DNA from: Trichobilharzia regenti
Lineage: Eukaryota > Platyhelminthes > Trematoda > Strigeidida > Schistosomatidae
DNA length: 64,000 nt
Direction: 5' to 3'
Assembly (NCBI GenBank): GCA_944472135.2
Contig: OX235265.1
Span: 55,253,112 to 55,317,111, forward strand
How positions within the stretch are numbered: the stretch's first letter is position 1; every line of letters starts with the position of its first letter. Shown one piece after another: positions 1 to 9,984 of this stretch. The position numbers and the translations under genes were made by a program. The notes under the pieces are model-generated. The model was not told the origin of the DNA. It worked only from the letters and a program-made list of their open reading frames with translations, and ran no database searches.

Positions 1-14
1 ACCGCTCTCCAAAG

Positions 15-236
15 ATGGTACGAGACCAAGGACAAGGTCAGCAAACACATTCGCTGCTGCGAGAGCCGGCCTCGCACTCAAAGGAGAGAACAAAGCGTAG
101 TAAAAAAAATCCTCAACCCCTAGTCACACTACAGCGGTGCAGCACGGACGATGATAGCCAGTGTCATCCGAGTGCTCCGACTGAACTAGAAGAAAAAAAC
201 GCCAACAGGCCGGTTCCTGGGGAATCGGCCAACTAG
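15..236 (+). CDS. possible C-terminal end of LINE ORF1
   Basis: An open frame of 73 codons that is basic and serine-rich and ends in TAG about 60 bases before the endonuclease frame. Its position fits the end of ORF1 of the CR1-like element, since ORF1 normally precedes the endonuclease/RT frame. No zinc knuckle or other ORF1 motif is visible, probably because only the last part lies in the window. It could be a chance frame. The ATG at 15 is not necessarily a real start. Confidence 0.3.
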   Translation: MVRDQGQGQQTHSLLREPASHSKERTKRSKKNPQPLVTLQRCSTDDDSQCHPSAPTELEEKNANRPVPGESAN

Positions 237-298
237 TTCGTAGGATAACTCCTCAACCGATAGCCAATATCAAGTCAACTACCCCCCAATACGGGGAA

Positions 299-1580
299 GT
301 GGTGAGACTGACTACCAGTTGCCTGTATAGTAATGTGAGAGGGCTAAGAGGCAAAATAGCTGAACTTAGACACCTACAATCACAACTGAACTCCAAAATC
401 ATAATACTGACGGAAACCTGGCTAACCCCTACGGTGGCAGACAGCGAAGTCAGTATAAATGATATGGTCCTAGTCAGGCGAGATAGGGACCTGAAAGAAG
501 GAGGTGGAGTCGCCATATACGTCGACAAACAGCTCAGATGTGTTCACGCGATGGACCCTCCCCTCACAGAGCTCCCTGACTCCATATGGTGCCACTTCAC
601 CGTTGGGTACTGCAAATATCTAGTGGGCAGCATTTATCGATCACCTTCATGTGGAGCAGACCACAACCAGGTACTGCTAAATACAATCTCAGCAACTCAA
701 GACATGGGTTATGATCAAATTGTCATAGCTGGTGACTTCAATGCCCCATCTCTTAACTTGGTGTCGGGAAAAGCCCATGATAGATTTGATCGAAATCTGC
801 TGCATACCATCAGGAAGGCTGGATTCACTGAAAATGTCAAGATGGATACTAGATGGGGCCCTGATGGGAAGTCTTCTAGACTGGATTACGTGCTCACTAG
901 TGACCAGCTACTAGTGGAAAACGTTCAGATCACGACTCCCATAGGTAGTAGTGACCACGCGGTCATAGTATTCGACATAGTCCTCCGCGAGCGCTTACAG
1001 TGGGACAATACACAGCCCTATCTGTGTTATAACAAAGCCAACTACACCAAAATGCGAAGACTTCTGTCTGAAGCAAATTGGCCTAAAAAATGGACAGAGC
1101 TAACAGTAGAAGAACACTGGAGAGTGGTAAAGGAGATCATTCACCAGGCGGTCTCAGACACTGTTCCTTTAGTCACACCAAAAGCTAGGAAGCAACGATC
1201 ATGGCTAAAAAGGGGGACACAACGCCTTCTGCAGGCGAAGCGAAAAGCCTGGTTCGCGTGGCGACGATCGAAGAGTCAACCCGAACATGAAGTGTACCTT
1301 GAACTCAGGAATCGATGTAACATACGAGTCCGGAGCGATAGAAGGACATTTCAGGGAGACCTCGCCAATAAGCTTCTCGTGAACCCCAAAAGCCTATACA
1401 GGTTTATATCCGAAAGAAAACCGACCAACCAGGGAGCATGCAATCTAGTGGGTTCTGATGGGAAATCTCTTACTAGTCTTGAAATGGCAGAGACATTCAG
1501 CCTAGCCTTTCACAGGCAACTAAACAGTAACGAGGATATTACCCCACAGAACATCCAGATTACATCGCAAAACCAACACG
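299..1580 (+). pseudogene. LINE ORF2, endonuclease half (CR1-like)
   Basis: Encodes an exonuclease-endonuclease-phosphatase domain that would nick target DNA to prime reverse transcription. Visible motifs are an N-terminal SNVRG, ILTETWL (catalytic Glu), GGGVAIYV, the YRSPS strand, VIAGDFNAP (catalytic Asp and Asn), SRLDYVL and the terminal GSSDHAVI (catalytic Asp-His). The frame is open back to 185, so the GTG at 299 is only a nominal start. After the endonuclease comes a basic linker. The frame runs on to 1693, but the RT similarity moves to another frame near 1565-1580, which marks a one-base-type frameshift between the two halves. All catalytic endonuclease residues that I can identify are kept. 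Confidence 0.85.
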
Positions 1581-3132
1581 CGAAAACCTGCTGGGTACAT
1601 TTCAAATTACCCCGGCTATGGTACTTGCAAAATTGGGAAGGTTGGCTTCGGGAAAGTCTTCAGGTTGTGATGACATCAGACCATCTGTCCTGAAGCAGTG
1701 TTCAGAAAGTCTCTGCCAACCCCTAAGTGATCTGTTCCAACACTCCCTTGATGTAGGGAAACTTCCATGTGAATGGAAACGAGCAATCCTATCCCCTATC
1801 TTCAAGGGTGGTGACCGGCAGAATGCGACCAGTTACAGACCAGTTGCTCTACTTCCAGTGATATCGAAGATATTGGAAAGTCTCATTGACGACCACATGA
1901 GAAAATACTTCGATGGGACTAACCTTCTTCACGAAGCACAGCACGGTTTCAGGAGGGGAAGATCCTGCGTGACGAATCTTCTACTAGCTTGGAACGATTG
2001 GACACTATCCTGGGACAAAAAGGTACCAGCCCACGTGATCTTTCTCGACTTTGCGAAAGCATTCGACACAGTTCACCATGGTCTGCTCCTTCACAAAATA
2101 AGCAAGGCGGGTGTTTCTGGAGCACTTCTCGCATGGCTGAAAGATTACTTAGGCGAGAGAGAATTCTGCACCAAAGTCAACCGCATCCGATCATCCTGGC
2201 ACACCTCGGCATCAGGGGTTCCTCAGGGTTCTATCCTAGGGCCGTTGATGTTTTTGATTTTTATCAACGACCTGCCCTCCCAACTAAACTGCTCTGCGCT
2301 TCTTTACGCTGACGACGTAAAGATTTGGAGAGCAATAAACTCATCGGAAGACTCAGATAGATTGCAGGCTGACCTGCAAACTCTGGGAAACTGGGCTCTG
2401 GCTAACGGAATGCCTTTCAACCTAAAGAAGTGCAAAGTAGTGCAACTTCATTCGGGCAGGTCACAGAGTGTAAATTACACCCTTGGTGGCCAGAACTTGA
2501 GTTGTGTTCAATCAGAGCGAGATCTAGGTCTTATTCTAACAGAAAAGCTAGACACCAGTGGAAATTACTCGAGGGACGTCGCCAAAGCCTACGCAACTTT
2601 ACACTTTATGCATAGGCAGCTGGGAGCTCTCACTCCCGAACTGTTCTTAAGGTTATATAAGGCATATGTGAGGCCACACCTTGAGGTGCATAATATCATT
2701 GCACCTCCGCTACTCAAAAGGGATGCTAACATTCTAGAAAGTGTCCAGAGACGAGCGACAAAATGGGTGATCGGCCTCCGCAACAAATCATATGAGGAAA
2801 GACTAAAGAAATTAGGTCTTTTCACACTTAGTTACCGTAGGCACAGGGGAGACCTCATCACCGTCTACAAGATCCTAAATGACCAGGCCCACCCAAATAA
2901 AAGCATCCTGCCATTAAGTGATTATAGGCTTCCACGAGGTAACCCGCTAAGGATAGCACACCAGAGACCAAAGACTCGAGTGCGATCACATTTCTTTTCG
3001 CTTCGTGTTTGCCGTCTCTGGAACGCTTTACCGGCGGCCGTGACTACAGCGCCATCTGTGGAGATTTTTAAGCGGAAGCTAGACAATCATGCAGAAATGC
3101 AAGGTTTGTGTCTCAATGGCTTATCCTCATAA
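1581..3132 (+). pseudogene. LINE ORF2, reverse transcriptase half (CR1-like)
   Basis: Continues the element in a second frame. RT motifs in order are KSSGCDDIRPSVLK, AILSPIFKGGDRQNATSYRP, QHGFRRGRSCVTNL, VIFLDFAKAFDTV (first catalytic Asp), ASGVPQGSILGPLMFLIFIND, and LLYADDVKIW (catalytic Asp pair). These are followed by the thumb and the C-terminal region with RRATKWVIGLRN, YRRHRGDLI and the final RLWNALP segment. The stop is at 3130-3132. The RT half has no further stop or frameshift that I can see, so only the break around 1570 inactivates the copy. The first ATG at 1618 is inside the domain and is not a start. Confidence 0.88.
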
Positions 3133-3577
3133 AACTTGAAACCACACTGTCAATGATAAGCGTACAAACTAAATCCCCACGACCTATTCTGCCTTCTCTC
3201 ACTCTATCTTTTCCTTAGGTCACCTTTATTATTCCACTTATCTCAACCTATATTATCTACACTACAACCTATTATTTTTATTCTTATTATTATTACTACT
3301 ATTCTGCTTTTATGACTACACCGAATGACCAACGGGAGTTAGGTCAAACTCCATTCACGGCAGCAATACAGTCCTAACATACTGCATACTACAAACCACA
3401 TCTCGACCAATCCCCGCACCACTCCTCCTGGAGTCTACCAGAGCTAAAGCAGTCGAGTGGCGGGACTTACTACGCAGAAGCTCACCGAAGATCTGGAACC
3501 TCTACCTCACAATCAAGAAGCGAGCTCAAAGAAATCACTGGTTTATACTAGCTCGTAATCAAGATATTGGATTGGAT
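3133..3577 (+). other. LINE 3' UTR and terminal short repeat
   Basis: Untranslated tail after the ORF2 stop, with a pyrimidine/AT-rich stretch (3185-3310) and an ending in repeated ATTGG units at about 3562-3577. No poly(A) tail is present, which is normal for CR1-group elements. Confidence 0.6.
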
Positions 3578-3770
3578 TAGATAAATGAAACTTCTCAGGT
3601 ATATATGGTGACTAATCTTTTGAAGAACGTCATTTAGAAGAAATTAAATTTAATAGAGGAAATTTTTGAGGGAAAAACACGTAAAAAGCTTGAATTCTTG
3701 TTAATATTGTTGGGGATACTGGAGTTTCAATAATGAATATTGAACACGAAGGTATTTGAGGGTATCTAAG

Positions 3771-4383
3771 ATGGTAACGTTACTTCTCGGTCTCTTACTC
3801 AATTTAGTTTCATTTAGCTGCTAGGTCACTTCCATTTTTCTCCAATACTCTTAGTTATAGAGCAACTTCTGCTCTGTCTACTAAATTTAAATCGCTGTAC
3901 AGTGTTTTCGAACTACGCAAAGATGCTACTCATCAAGAGATCAAGGAGGCTTTCTACCGACTGTCAAAATTATATCATCCTGATGTCACCGATGACCCAA
4001 ATGCTAGGGGAAAGTTTCACGAGTTAATGAGAGCATATGAAGTTTTGGGTAATCCGATTAAAAGAAATGAGTATGATCGGGGCCTAGTTCACCCAAGAAG
4101 TGACAGAATAGACACTGATTTTGAACAATACTCTATTGATTCTATTAGAGACAGTAGCAAAGATAATTTCAAATCATTCTACGTCAAGCAGCATAATCGA
4201 ATCTTGAATGAATCTTGGGAGAGGCAGTCTGATAGAGAATTAATAATGACCGCAAAGGAATTGAAAGAGGATCAGAAGTTGGTAGTCACGGTGCTACTTG
4301 GGACAATCGTCTGTGGTATTTTCTTCAGTTATCTGTATTCCAAATTCACAGAGGAGCCCATTGAATTTGTTAAAGAAAAGTAG
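3771..4383 (+). CDS. J-domain (DnaJ/Hsp40) membrane protein, probably mitochondrial (DNAJC30/DNAJC4-like)
   Basis: The one clear host gene. The J domain is continuous from about 3880 to 4090, with the HPD tripeptide at 3976-3984 and the helix III/IV signature YEVLGNP..RNEYDRGL, so the protein should stimulate an Hsp70 ATPase. The open frame runs up to a TAG at 3805-3807 with no ATG before the J domain. Removing 3774-3807 (GT...AG, 34 nt) joins the ATG at 3771 in frame and gives a 192-residue protein. Its start, rich in Arg, Ser and Leu and free of acidic residues, looks like a mitochondrial presequence. HPD is then at residues 58-60, and a single transmembrane helix (LVVTVLLGTIVCGIFF) at about 159-178 precedes a short tail. 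J domain near the N-terminus, YDRGL and a C-terminal membrane span match the DNAJC30/DNAJC4 layout. The orthology is inference. Confidence 0.85.
3774..3807 (+). other. 34-nt micro-intron (GT-AG) immediately after the start codon
   Basis: Starts GTAACG and ends with a pyrimidine-containing tract and AATTTAG. Removal places the ATG at 3771-3773 in phase 0 with the J-domain frame at 3808. A second AG at 3817 would give the wrong frame. Introns of about 30-40 nt near gene 5' ends are known from schistosomes. Confidence 0.7.
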
Positions 4384-4808
4384 TTGGAACAAAACTACAT
4401 ATGCTATAGAGCAGGTAGTTAGTTTTATACACCAAATCTCATCTGAGTTGTACAAGCTTAATAAATTCTTTCGAATAACTTGTAAGTTGGAACTTACAGA
4501 TCTTAAAGTCAGTGAGTATCCATGTGTTACAGTCGAACAAAGTGTGATATGAAACAATCATTTCATGAAAAAGTGTTTCTTAAATAACAAACCAATTCGT
4601 CTTTTTATTTCTGTCTTATTATTCCGGCAGATTGGACTGGTTTCTGGAAGTCATTTAGGAATTTATAGGCTTCGTTACTCTGGTTAAACTGGTTTCATCT
4701 AGCTCTTAACTTTAAGGTAAAAGTATAAGAACTGTTTCAACTGCTTTCCAGAATATGTATGTGCTTTTTTATCTCCAGTTGAATCAAATATTAGTGAAGA
4801 CATGATAC
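4384..4808 (+). other. 3' UTR of the J-domain gene and spacer
   Basis: A canonical AATAAA lies at 4460-4465, 77 bases after the stop codon, and is the likely polyadenylation signal. The rest to 4808 shows no coding similarity. Confidence 0.5.
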
Positions 4809-4975
4809 TTTGATTGGACACTAATTAGTAACTAGTGTGATGTGTGTGGTTCTTTCTTTGGTGCAGACTGCATTCTATCAGTCAAGTTTGCGATTTACCA
4901 CCATTCTAGGTAGCTCGACATCGCGGTGCACGTTGATTTGATGATATTAGGTGGTTTGAGGCAATCGGCAGGAAG

Positions 4976-5016
4976 CCTTGGACCTATGTTTCGTTAGTTG
5001 CCACTCGTCAACAAGG
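4976..5016 (-). ncRNA. hammerhead ribozyme (degenerate), SINE-borne
   Basis: Read on the minus strand: stem I strand CCTTG, core TTGACGA (consensus CTGANGA, so one change, C3 to T), stem II region GTGGCAACTAAC, core GAAA, a very short stem III with loop (AC-ATAG-GT), the GTC cleavage triplet, then CAAGG, which closes a perfect 5-bp stem I. Stem III with a four-base loop is the minimal form seen in Sm-alpha. C3 is a conserved core base and stem II pairs poorly, so activity is probably lost or weak. This is a hand-made fold. Confidence 0.7.
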
Positions 5017-5053
5017 TGTATCTGGAACTTTGGAGGAACTCATGTCTCTTCTG

Positions 5054-5125
5054 AGATTCGAACCCACGTCATCCAGTGTTGCAGTCAGACGGTACCATTG
5101 AGCTATTCAAGCTCGCGATTGACCT
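5054..5125 (-). promoter_or_regulatory. tRNA-like head with Pol III A and B boxes
   Basis: Read on the minus strand, box A is TAGCTCAATGG (plus 5095-5105) and box B is GGTTCGAATCTC (plus 5054-5065), about 30 bases apart as in a tRNA gene. The flanks do not form a clean acceptor stem, so this is a SINE promoter and not a functional tRNA gene. Confidence 0.75.
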
Positions 5126-5192
5126 CTTGTAGGAGTCACACCGATTACAAACTAGTGTCCAATCAAAGAATCCAATACCACTAGTTTGTAAT

Positions 5193-6106
5193 TGGATATT
5201 AATTTGTTATACAACCAATCAGCCACACTCAATGCACTGCGTCAGCAAAGTTCGATTGCCTGCATTACCCCAAATGTTGCTTTGCAATTTGCTTCATAGA
5301 TCGGAGTGTGTTGCCCCTCCTCAATTTGCTTTACTGTGGGGCACTCGTAGTATAGTAATCCATCTACTAACTATATGGGTCGCAAACCCTCTCAACAATC
5401 TTCGATACGGCTCATATGATCTTACTTATCCCTTCTAAGTTCTAATAAGACTGCAATCACTATTCTGTATCGGCAGAACCTATCTTCGCTTAGATAAGAA
5501 TTTATGTAAGTAAAAAGTTTGAACATTGTGGATTACATCAAATAAATTAACATTACATTTAAATAGTTTACAAACAATGATAAGTTCTTTTTGTTTTTGG
5601 TAATATTCCGAGCAAAATTTGCCCGTGGTCACACTAACTGCTGGAACCTTGGTAAATCTCCTCATCTTTCGGTTCTGTTATTTCAGATATATGCATACAA
5701 CTGATTAGGATCGCGCTAAGTTCTACTTCTAAGGTCTTAGGACAGATCATAAAGTGATCGGCTGGTGTATCAAGGTACTTCTGTTTAAAAAAATCAGATT
5801 GTCTGATTAAGGCTAGAAGGCTTGGAGCTTATGTTAATCCTTTTCTAGTAAATTTCTGTGCTTGTCCAAACCCTTCTTCACGTTGCAGACGCAATTTCTT
5901 CTGGGACTCGGTCTCAGAAGATTATGATTCGGTGTAACAGTATGATTTCTTCTTGGCTTTCAAGCTCTCCTGCTGTCCTCTAAGGTGTCCCGATCTGGTG
6001 GGAAGGAAAGAATAGGTCACGTGCGTAGTCATTATTTAAAATTTTAAACACGTTAATTGAATCTCCTCTCTGCCTACGTCATGGCAGGAATAGATTTAAA
6101 CTGTCT
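5193..6106. other. no gene recognised
   Basis: Intergenic sequence between two SINEs. Short frames here have no recognisable domain, splice context or repeat similarity. Confidence 0.5.
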
Positions 6107-6298
6107 ATTTATTTTATTTTTGACTACAGCTTGATTCCACACCGTATTTTTGGTACAAGTATGGAATTTTCAGCGTGGATATCGGTAGCCCAAAATTCGC
6201 AGACCAACCATAGATATCAGGTGTGCGCCGGCGTGGGCTCGAACCCCGGACCATGTGCATGGTCAGCGAGAGTCCTAACCACTGTGCCACCGACGCAC
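6107..6298 (-). mobile_element. second tRNA-derived SINE
   Basis: Minus-strand tRNA-like head with box A TGGCACAGTGG (plus 6279-6289) and box B GGTTCGAGCCC (plus 6235-6245), preceded by GTGCGTCGG and followed by a ~110-base body. The 3' tail (plus 6115-6187, ending in an AAAATAAAATAAA-type stretch on the minus strand) recurs at 23104-23195 inside another element. No hammerhead core (GAAAC or CTGANGA) is present, so this family differs from the one at 4809-5192. Confidence 0.75.
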
Positions 6299-6571
6299 TA
6301 GTCTTTCCTCGTATGATAAGTTAGTCATACAGAGAATCATACGTGTAGCCTTCCTTTGAACCCTTTCTAAAATGTGAGTCCCCTTTTAGACAAGGACCGT
6401 CTGTCTGTTTTCGACATAGGACTTTGCACATATGTGCGGAAGTTCAAGTCGCCACACTCCATGTAGCACACAAAGCAAGAGAAAAAATGCATAATAGAGA
6501 CAATAAACAGAGGCGTGAGACAAGGGAATAGTAGTAGCGAAGAACAAAACAGTCTCATTAGGAATCATAAG

Positions 6572-7149
6572 TCACAAGGAGTGGATGCATCTGCGCCATT
6601 GAGAACGATTTTGAACTGTGTCACCAATTGTTTCCAACCATTGGTTTTTACCGTCCCGAAGACCCCGACCAGGAAGTCTACACCTTCCTACGTGGCTTAG
6701 ACTAGCTGTTGTAGATTTCATTGACTGGTGCCATGTTTTGGTTTGACCGCCGCTAGCTTTTTTCCAGCCTGACCCTATATCCGCTAACATTGCCCGTCGA
6801 GGAAAGCGATGACTAGGCATACGTATACATGTCCTAACCATCTCAGTCTATGTAACTTCACAGCCTCATCGACTGATTTCTCCTGCTTACCTAGAACTCG
6901 ACGCCTAACTTCAATATTGCTCACCTTATTATACCACTTCACACGGGAAATAGAATGCAGGCACCTATGATCAAAGACAGGTAATCTTTTCATGTCTTCC
7001 ACTCTCAATGGCGAGGTCTCACAGCCATAAAGGAGGACGGAGTAGACTGATGAGCAGTACACCCGCCCTTTGGTCGATAGTCGGATATCACGTCTACGCC
7101 AGAGACGGTATATGCGAAACGAGCCCTCTGAATCCGTGCTGAGATTTCG
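6572..7149 (-). pseudogene. RTE C-terminal domain, frame-shifted remnant
   Basis: The region after the RT is readable only by switching frames. DEISARIQRARFA and then YSVLLYGCETSPLRVEDMKR, RRVLGKQEKSVDEAVKLHRL, RWLGHV, and finally GGQTKTWHQ, LSHVGRCRLPG and RSQWRRCIHSL are the characteristic tail of schistosome RTE elements. At least three frame changes occur between 7196 and 6800. The order matches the intact family, so this is decay and not rearrangement. Confidence 0.8.
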
Positions 7150-9075
7150 TCAGAGATCAACCCGTTGGCACTGGCTGATGGTACTTCCCAAATAAGTGAA
7201 GCGGTCAACGTGCTCTACCACTTCACTTCCTATTTCTAATCTAGGAGTCGGTGTAGTCCAGTCCTGTATCATCATCTTGCATTTGGTGGGAGCGAATCGC
7301 ATTCCAAACATTCGTAGATTGCAGCTCAAGGCGTTCAGAAGACTCTGCATTTTGTCAGCGTCTTCGCCTAGAAGGACTATATCGTCTGCATATTCTAAGT
7401 CAACGAGATTATTCCCTGGTAGCAAGTCAATCCCTGAGTCGCTGAAGTGAGTTAGGTTTAAGTCCATTAGTACATCTATGATGAAGTTGAATAGAAAAGG
7501 AGATAATGGGCATCCTTGACGGACACCACTAGTTGTCACCACTTCAGACGACAACTCGCCGTAAGCCCTCACCTGGCTGCATGAGTACGAGTAGAGTGCC
7601 TTAATCAGTGCAATGTATTTTCTCAGCATTCCCTTTACAGCCAAGCATCGCCAGAGAACCTCTTGGTCAACAGAATCGAATGCCGCCTTTAGGTCAGGAA
7701 ATATAATGATTGTTGGACGCCGGTAGGAATGACTATGTTCTAGAATCTGTCGGAGGGTGAAGATATGATCAATACACCCTCTTCCTGGTCTAAAGCCTGC
7801 CTGGCTCTCCCGTGTTTGTGCCTCCCGAGCATCACTTAGTCTACGCATGATTATTGAGCCTAGGACTTTAGATACTATATTAGTCAAGCTAATCCCTCTG
7901 TGATTATCACAGGAAGACTTGTCTCCCTTTTTGTATATGGGGATAATCAGTGACTTACACCAACCCGATGGGACTTCCTCTGATTCCCAGACGCTGCCTA
8001 GAACCTCAGTTAATGCAGACAGTAAACTGTCTCCACCGTACTTAAATACCTCTGGAGTCATTCCATCAGGTCCCGCTGCTTTGCCTTGTTTCAGATTGGT
8101 GACAGCTTTAGCAACCTCAGTTAGGGACGGAGGACTTGTGTTTATATCCCATTCAGGGAGGTGTTGGATGTTCGGCAGGTTGAGCGTGGCTGTGGGCCAA
8201 TTAAACTGCTCCTCATAGTGCTCTTTCCAGCGTTCCAGTCGCCTATCCTGAGAGCTAATTATGGTACCATTTTCCTCAGAGATTGTTTCACTTATCATTT
8301 GCCCTTTGCCACCCGTTTCCCTGATGAGTCTAAAGAGTTGCCTATCGCCGATGCTTTTTTCCATCTCTTTCGCCCACCACTGTTCACGGTCCTTGCGGAG
8401 ACTTTCCGTAAGTTTCCTTTTGTACAGCTTTCGCTCCTCATTGAATTCGGAGCTCGCCGGAATAAGTCTTCTAGCATCTATCAGTTCGGATGAGGCAGTC
8501 GAAATCCAATGGTTTTTACTCACCTTTGGGTTTACCTTATTCACAGCTGTATCTATGGCTGCCTGAATATTCTTCCAAGCTTCTTCAGGGTGAGCACAGC
8601 TGTCGAACATAGATATGTGTTTAGCTAGTTCTTCCTCAAATAGGGATTTAGTTTCCTGATCGAGCTGGGGACGTGATGGGTTTACCGCCAGCTGTTTCCT
8701 ACGTCCGTTCAGTCGTAAGCACACACTAGCGCGGACCAGTACGTGATCGGTATCTACACACGTGTTCCAGAAGGAGCGACAATCTCCTACCGACCCACGC
8801 CAACGATAGCTTATTGCTATGTGGTCTATTTGTGTCCAGCGTTGGTTTGATGATGGTGGTCGCCAGGTCAAACAGTGTCTCTCCTTGTGTTTGAAGTTAG
8901 TGCTTACAAGAAACAAATGATTATCTGAACAGAACTGTAGGAGACGGTCACCGTCGTCGGTTCGCTGGCACGGAACTCCATAGGTGCCACCGACATCCTT
9001 CTCAGATTGACGCAATTTCCCTACTTGAGCATTAAAGTCACCAGCTAGAACGACTATATCTGAGCGTTTAGCCTT
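7150..9075 (-). pseudogene. RTE endonuclease C-terminal part and reverse transcriptase
   Basis: Continues in frame after the TGA. First comes the rest of the endonuclease: AGDFNAQVG (catalytic Asp/Asn), the TQIDHIAIS strand and the final DTDHVLV (Asp-His). The RT follows with GKAAGPDGMTPEVFK, IIPIYKKGDKSSCDNHRGIS, QAGFRPGRGCIDHIF, DLKAAFDSVDQ (catalytic Asp), SGVRQGCPLSPFLFN and DLEYADDIVLL (catalytic Asp pair). It then runs through the thumb to DRFTYLGSTIS, where the frame is lost. About 640 codons. Catalytic residues of both enzymes are intact. The loss of frame at ~7190 removes the C-terminal domain from this protein. Confidence 0.88.
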
Positions 9076-9603
9076 TCACAGCGAACTAGACAGCTTTTGG
9101 TAGAACTCATCCTTCATTTCATCCGAACTGCAGTCAGTGGGGGCGTAGGCGGAGATTACGAAAGGGCATGGGCGAGTAGTGCAGTCCTTTCTCCTTTTTA
9201 CTGATCCGTTCAGACGGACAGCACATATTCGGCTATCTACCGGGATCCAGTCAAGTAATGTCTTTTCTGACCTAGTACTCAAAGCTATCCCTACACCAGC
9301 TAATCCTCGTGAACTAGCCGTGGCATCTCCTGACACCCTCAGGGTGAATTTTGCAGATTCATCCTGTTGGCCAGGTGGGGTTAGGTGAATAACCACACTT
9401 GGGTCTTGTATGCGTGTTTCTGAAACACAACATACATCAATGGCTCGGGACTCCAGAGTCCTGGCTAGCGATGCTTGTTGTCCTATTTGGCAAAGTGTCC
9501 TAACATTAAATGCTCCTATATGAAATTGGTGGCGTGGCTTTAGGAGACTATCGGTGCTGGTTTTTTGGCTTCCGTCGTTCTTAGTGGACACAGTGAAGAG
9601 CAA
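9076..9603 (-). pseudogene. RTE endonuclease N-terminal part
   Basis: Begins the element's main frame. HIGAFNVRTLCQIGQQASLA is the start of an RTE apurinic endonuclease, followed by VCCVSETRI (catalytic Glu), GVGIALS and FVISAYAPTD. It ends at a TGA (9076-9078) that interrupts an otherwise continuous frame: the next residues, after two basic codons, are VVLAGDFNAQ in the same frame, so a single point change probably made the stop. The nominal start is a TTG. An in-frame stop lies just upstream and I see no in-frame ATG before the domain, so the native start is unclear. Confidence 0.85.
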
Positions 9604-9984
9604 TCAAGCAGAGGAGTTGCATCAGTGGAAAGAAGGCAAGATAATAGAGATGAAGATAAAGACAAAGATGAGTGAATAGTAGGTAGGTTTCGCGTGCATT
9701 TCGGATTGTGAGGGCGATTGTTACTTCCCGGCTGCCCACACCGTGGGAGTTGGTTGCATGACCGCAGAGCCCAGGGGACAACTGCTTGAGGCCCGTCACA
9801 CGCGGCCTGTTTTTGTTTGTTCTTTATTGTTTGGTGTGTCTCAGTAGCATATTTATCACTTCTGCCCTGTGACACGGCAGCAGGAAGCGCGGTCGTTGTT
9901 AATCCGGGCCCCGACCGATCCGGCATGACATTTTGTGAGTTTGTTTGTATCATAGTATTGGATTGGATAGCTGCTTTTTGTCTA

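Larger units (their letters stand above)
1..3577 (+). mobile_element. CR1-clade (Perere-like) non-LTR retrotransposon, 5' end outside window
   Basis: A LINE on the + strand with, in order, the end of a possible ORF1, an apurinic-type endonuclease, a reverse transcriptase and a ~450-bp 3' UTR. The endonuclease start (SNVRGLRGKIAELR), the TETWL motif and the RT block with FLDFAKAFDTV, GVPQGSILGPL and YADD are typical of the CR1 clade. The sequence ends near 3577 in a short repeat (ATTGGATTGGATTAG), as CR1-group elements do. The copy has one frameshift in ORF2 and is not active as it stands. The 5' boundary lies outside the window. The clade call is by motif recognition; the family name is not certain. 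Confidence 0.85.
4809..5192 (-). mobile_element. tRNA-derived SINE with hammerhead ribozyme (Sm-alpha-like)
   Basis: On the minus strand, a tRNA-like head with both RNA polymerase III boxes is followed by a hammerhead fold and an unrelated 3' part. This head-plus-ribozyme order is that of the schistosome Sm-alpha SINE-like family. The unit is bounded by inverted sequence: CTTTGATTGGACACTA at 4809-4824 and its complement at 5153-5168. A second hairpin (14-bp arms 5144-5157 and 5179-5192) lies at the outer edge. A fragment of the low-coordinate end recurs at 27962-28003. Boundaries are approximate. Confidence 0.7.
6400..9950 (-). mobile_element. RTE-clade (SR2-like) non-LTR retrotransposon, nearly complete
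   Basis: A minus-strand LINE with endonuclease, reverse transcriptase, the basic C-terminal region ending in a QWRRCIHSL-type motif near 6572, and a 3' UTR to about 6400. The 3' limit is set by the second copy of the tail at 40105-40357, which starts at the same point. The 5' leader reaches roughly 9950, where another LINE begins. Damage is light: one in-frame TGA at 9076-9078 and frame changes below 7196. Motifs fit the RTE clade and schistosome SR2; the family name is inferred. Confidence 0.85.

Noticed and set aside
4298..4557. Frames overlapping the J-domain gene 3' end on both strands
   Set aside because: They are shadows of the real frame and its 3' UTR.
5054..5125. Functional tRNA gene on the minus strand
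   Set aside because: Same reasoning: Pol III boxes only, followed by hammerhead and SINE body.
6221..6298. Functional tRNA gene on the minus strand
   Set aside because: A and B boxes are good, but acceptor and anticodon stems do not pair well and a SINE body with an A-rich tail follows.
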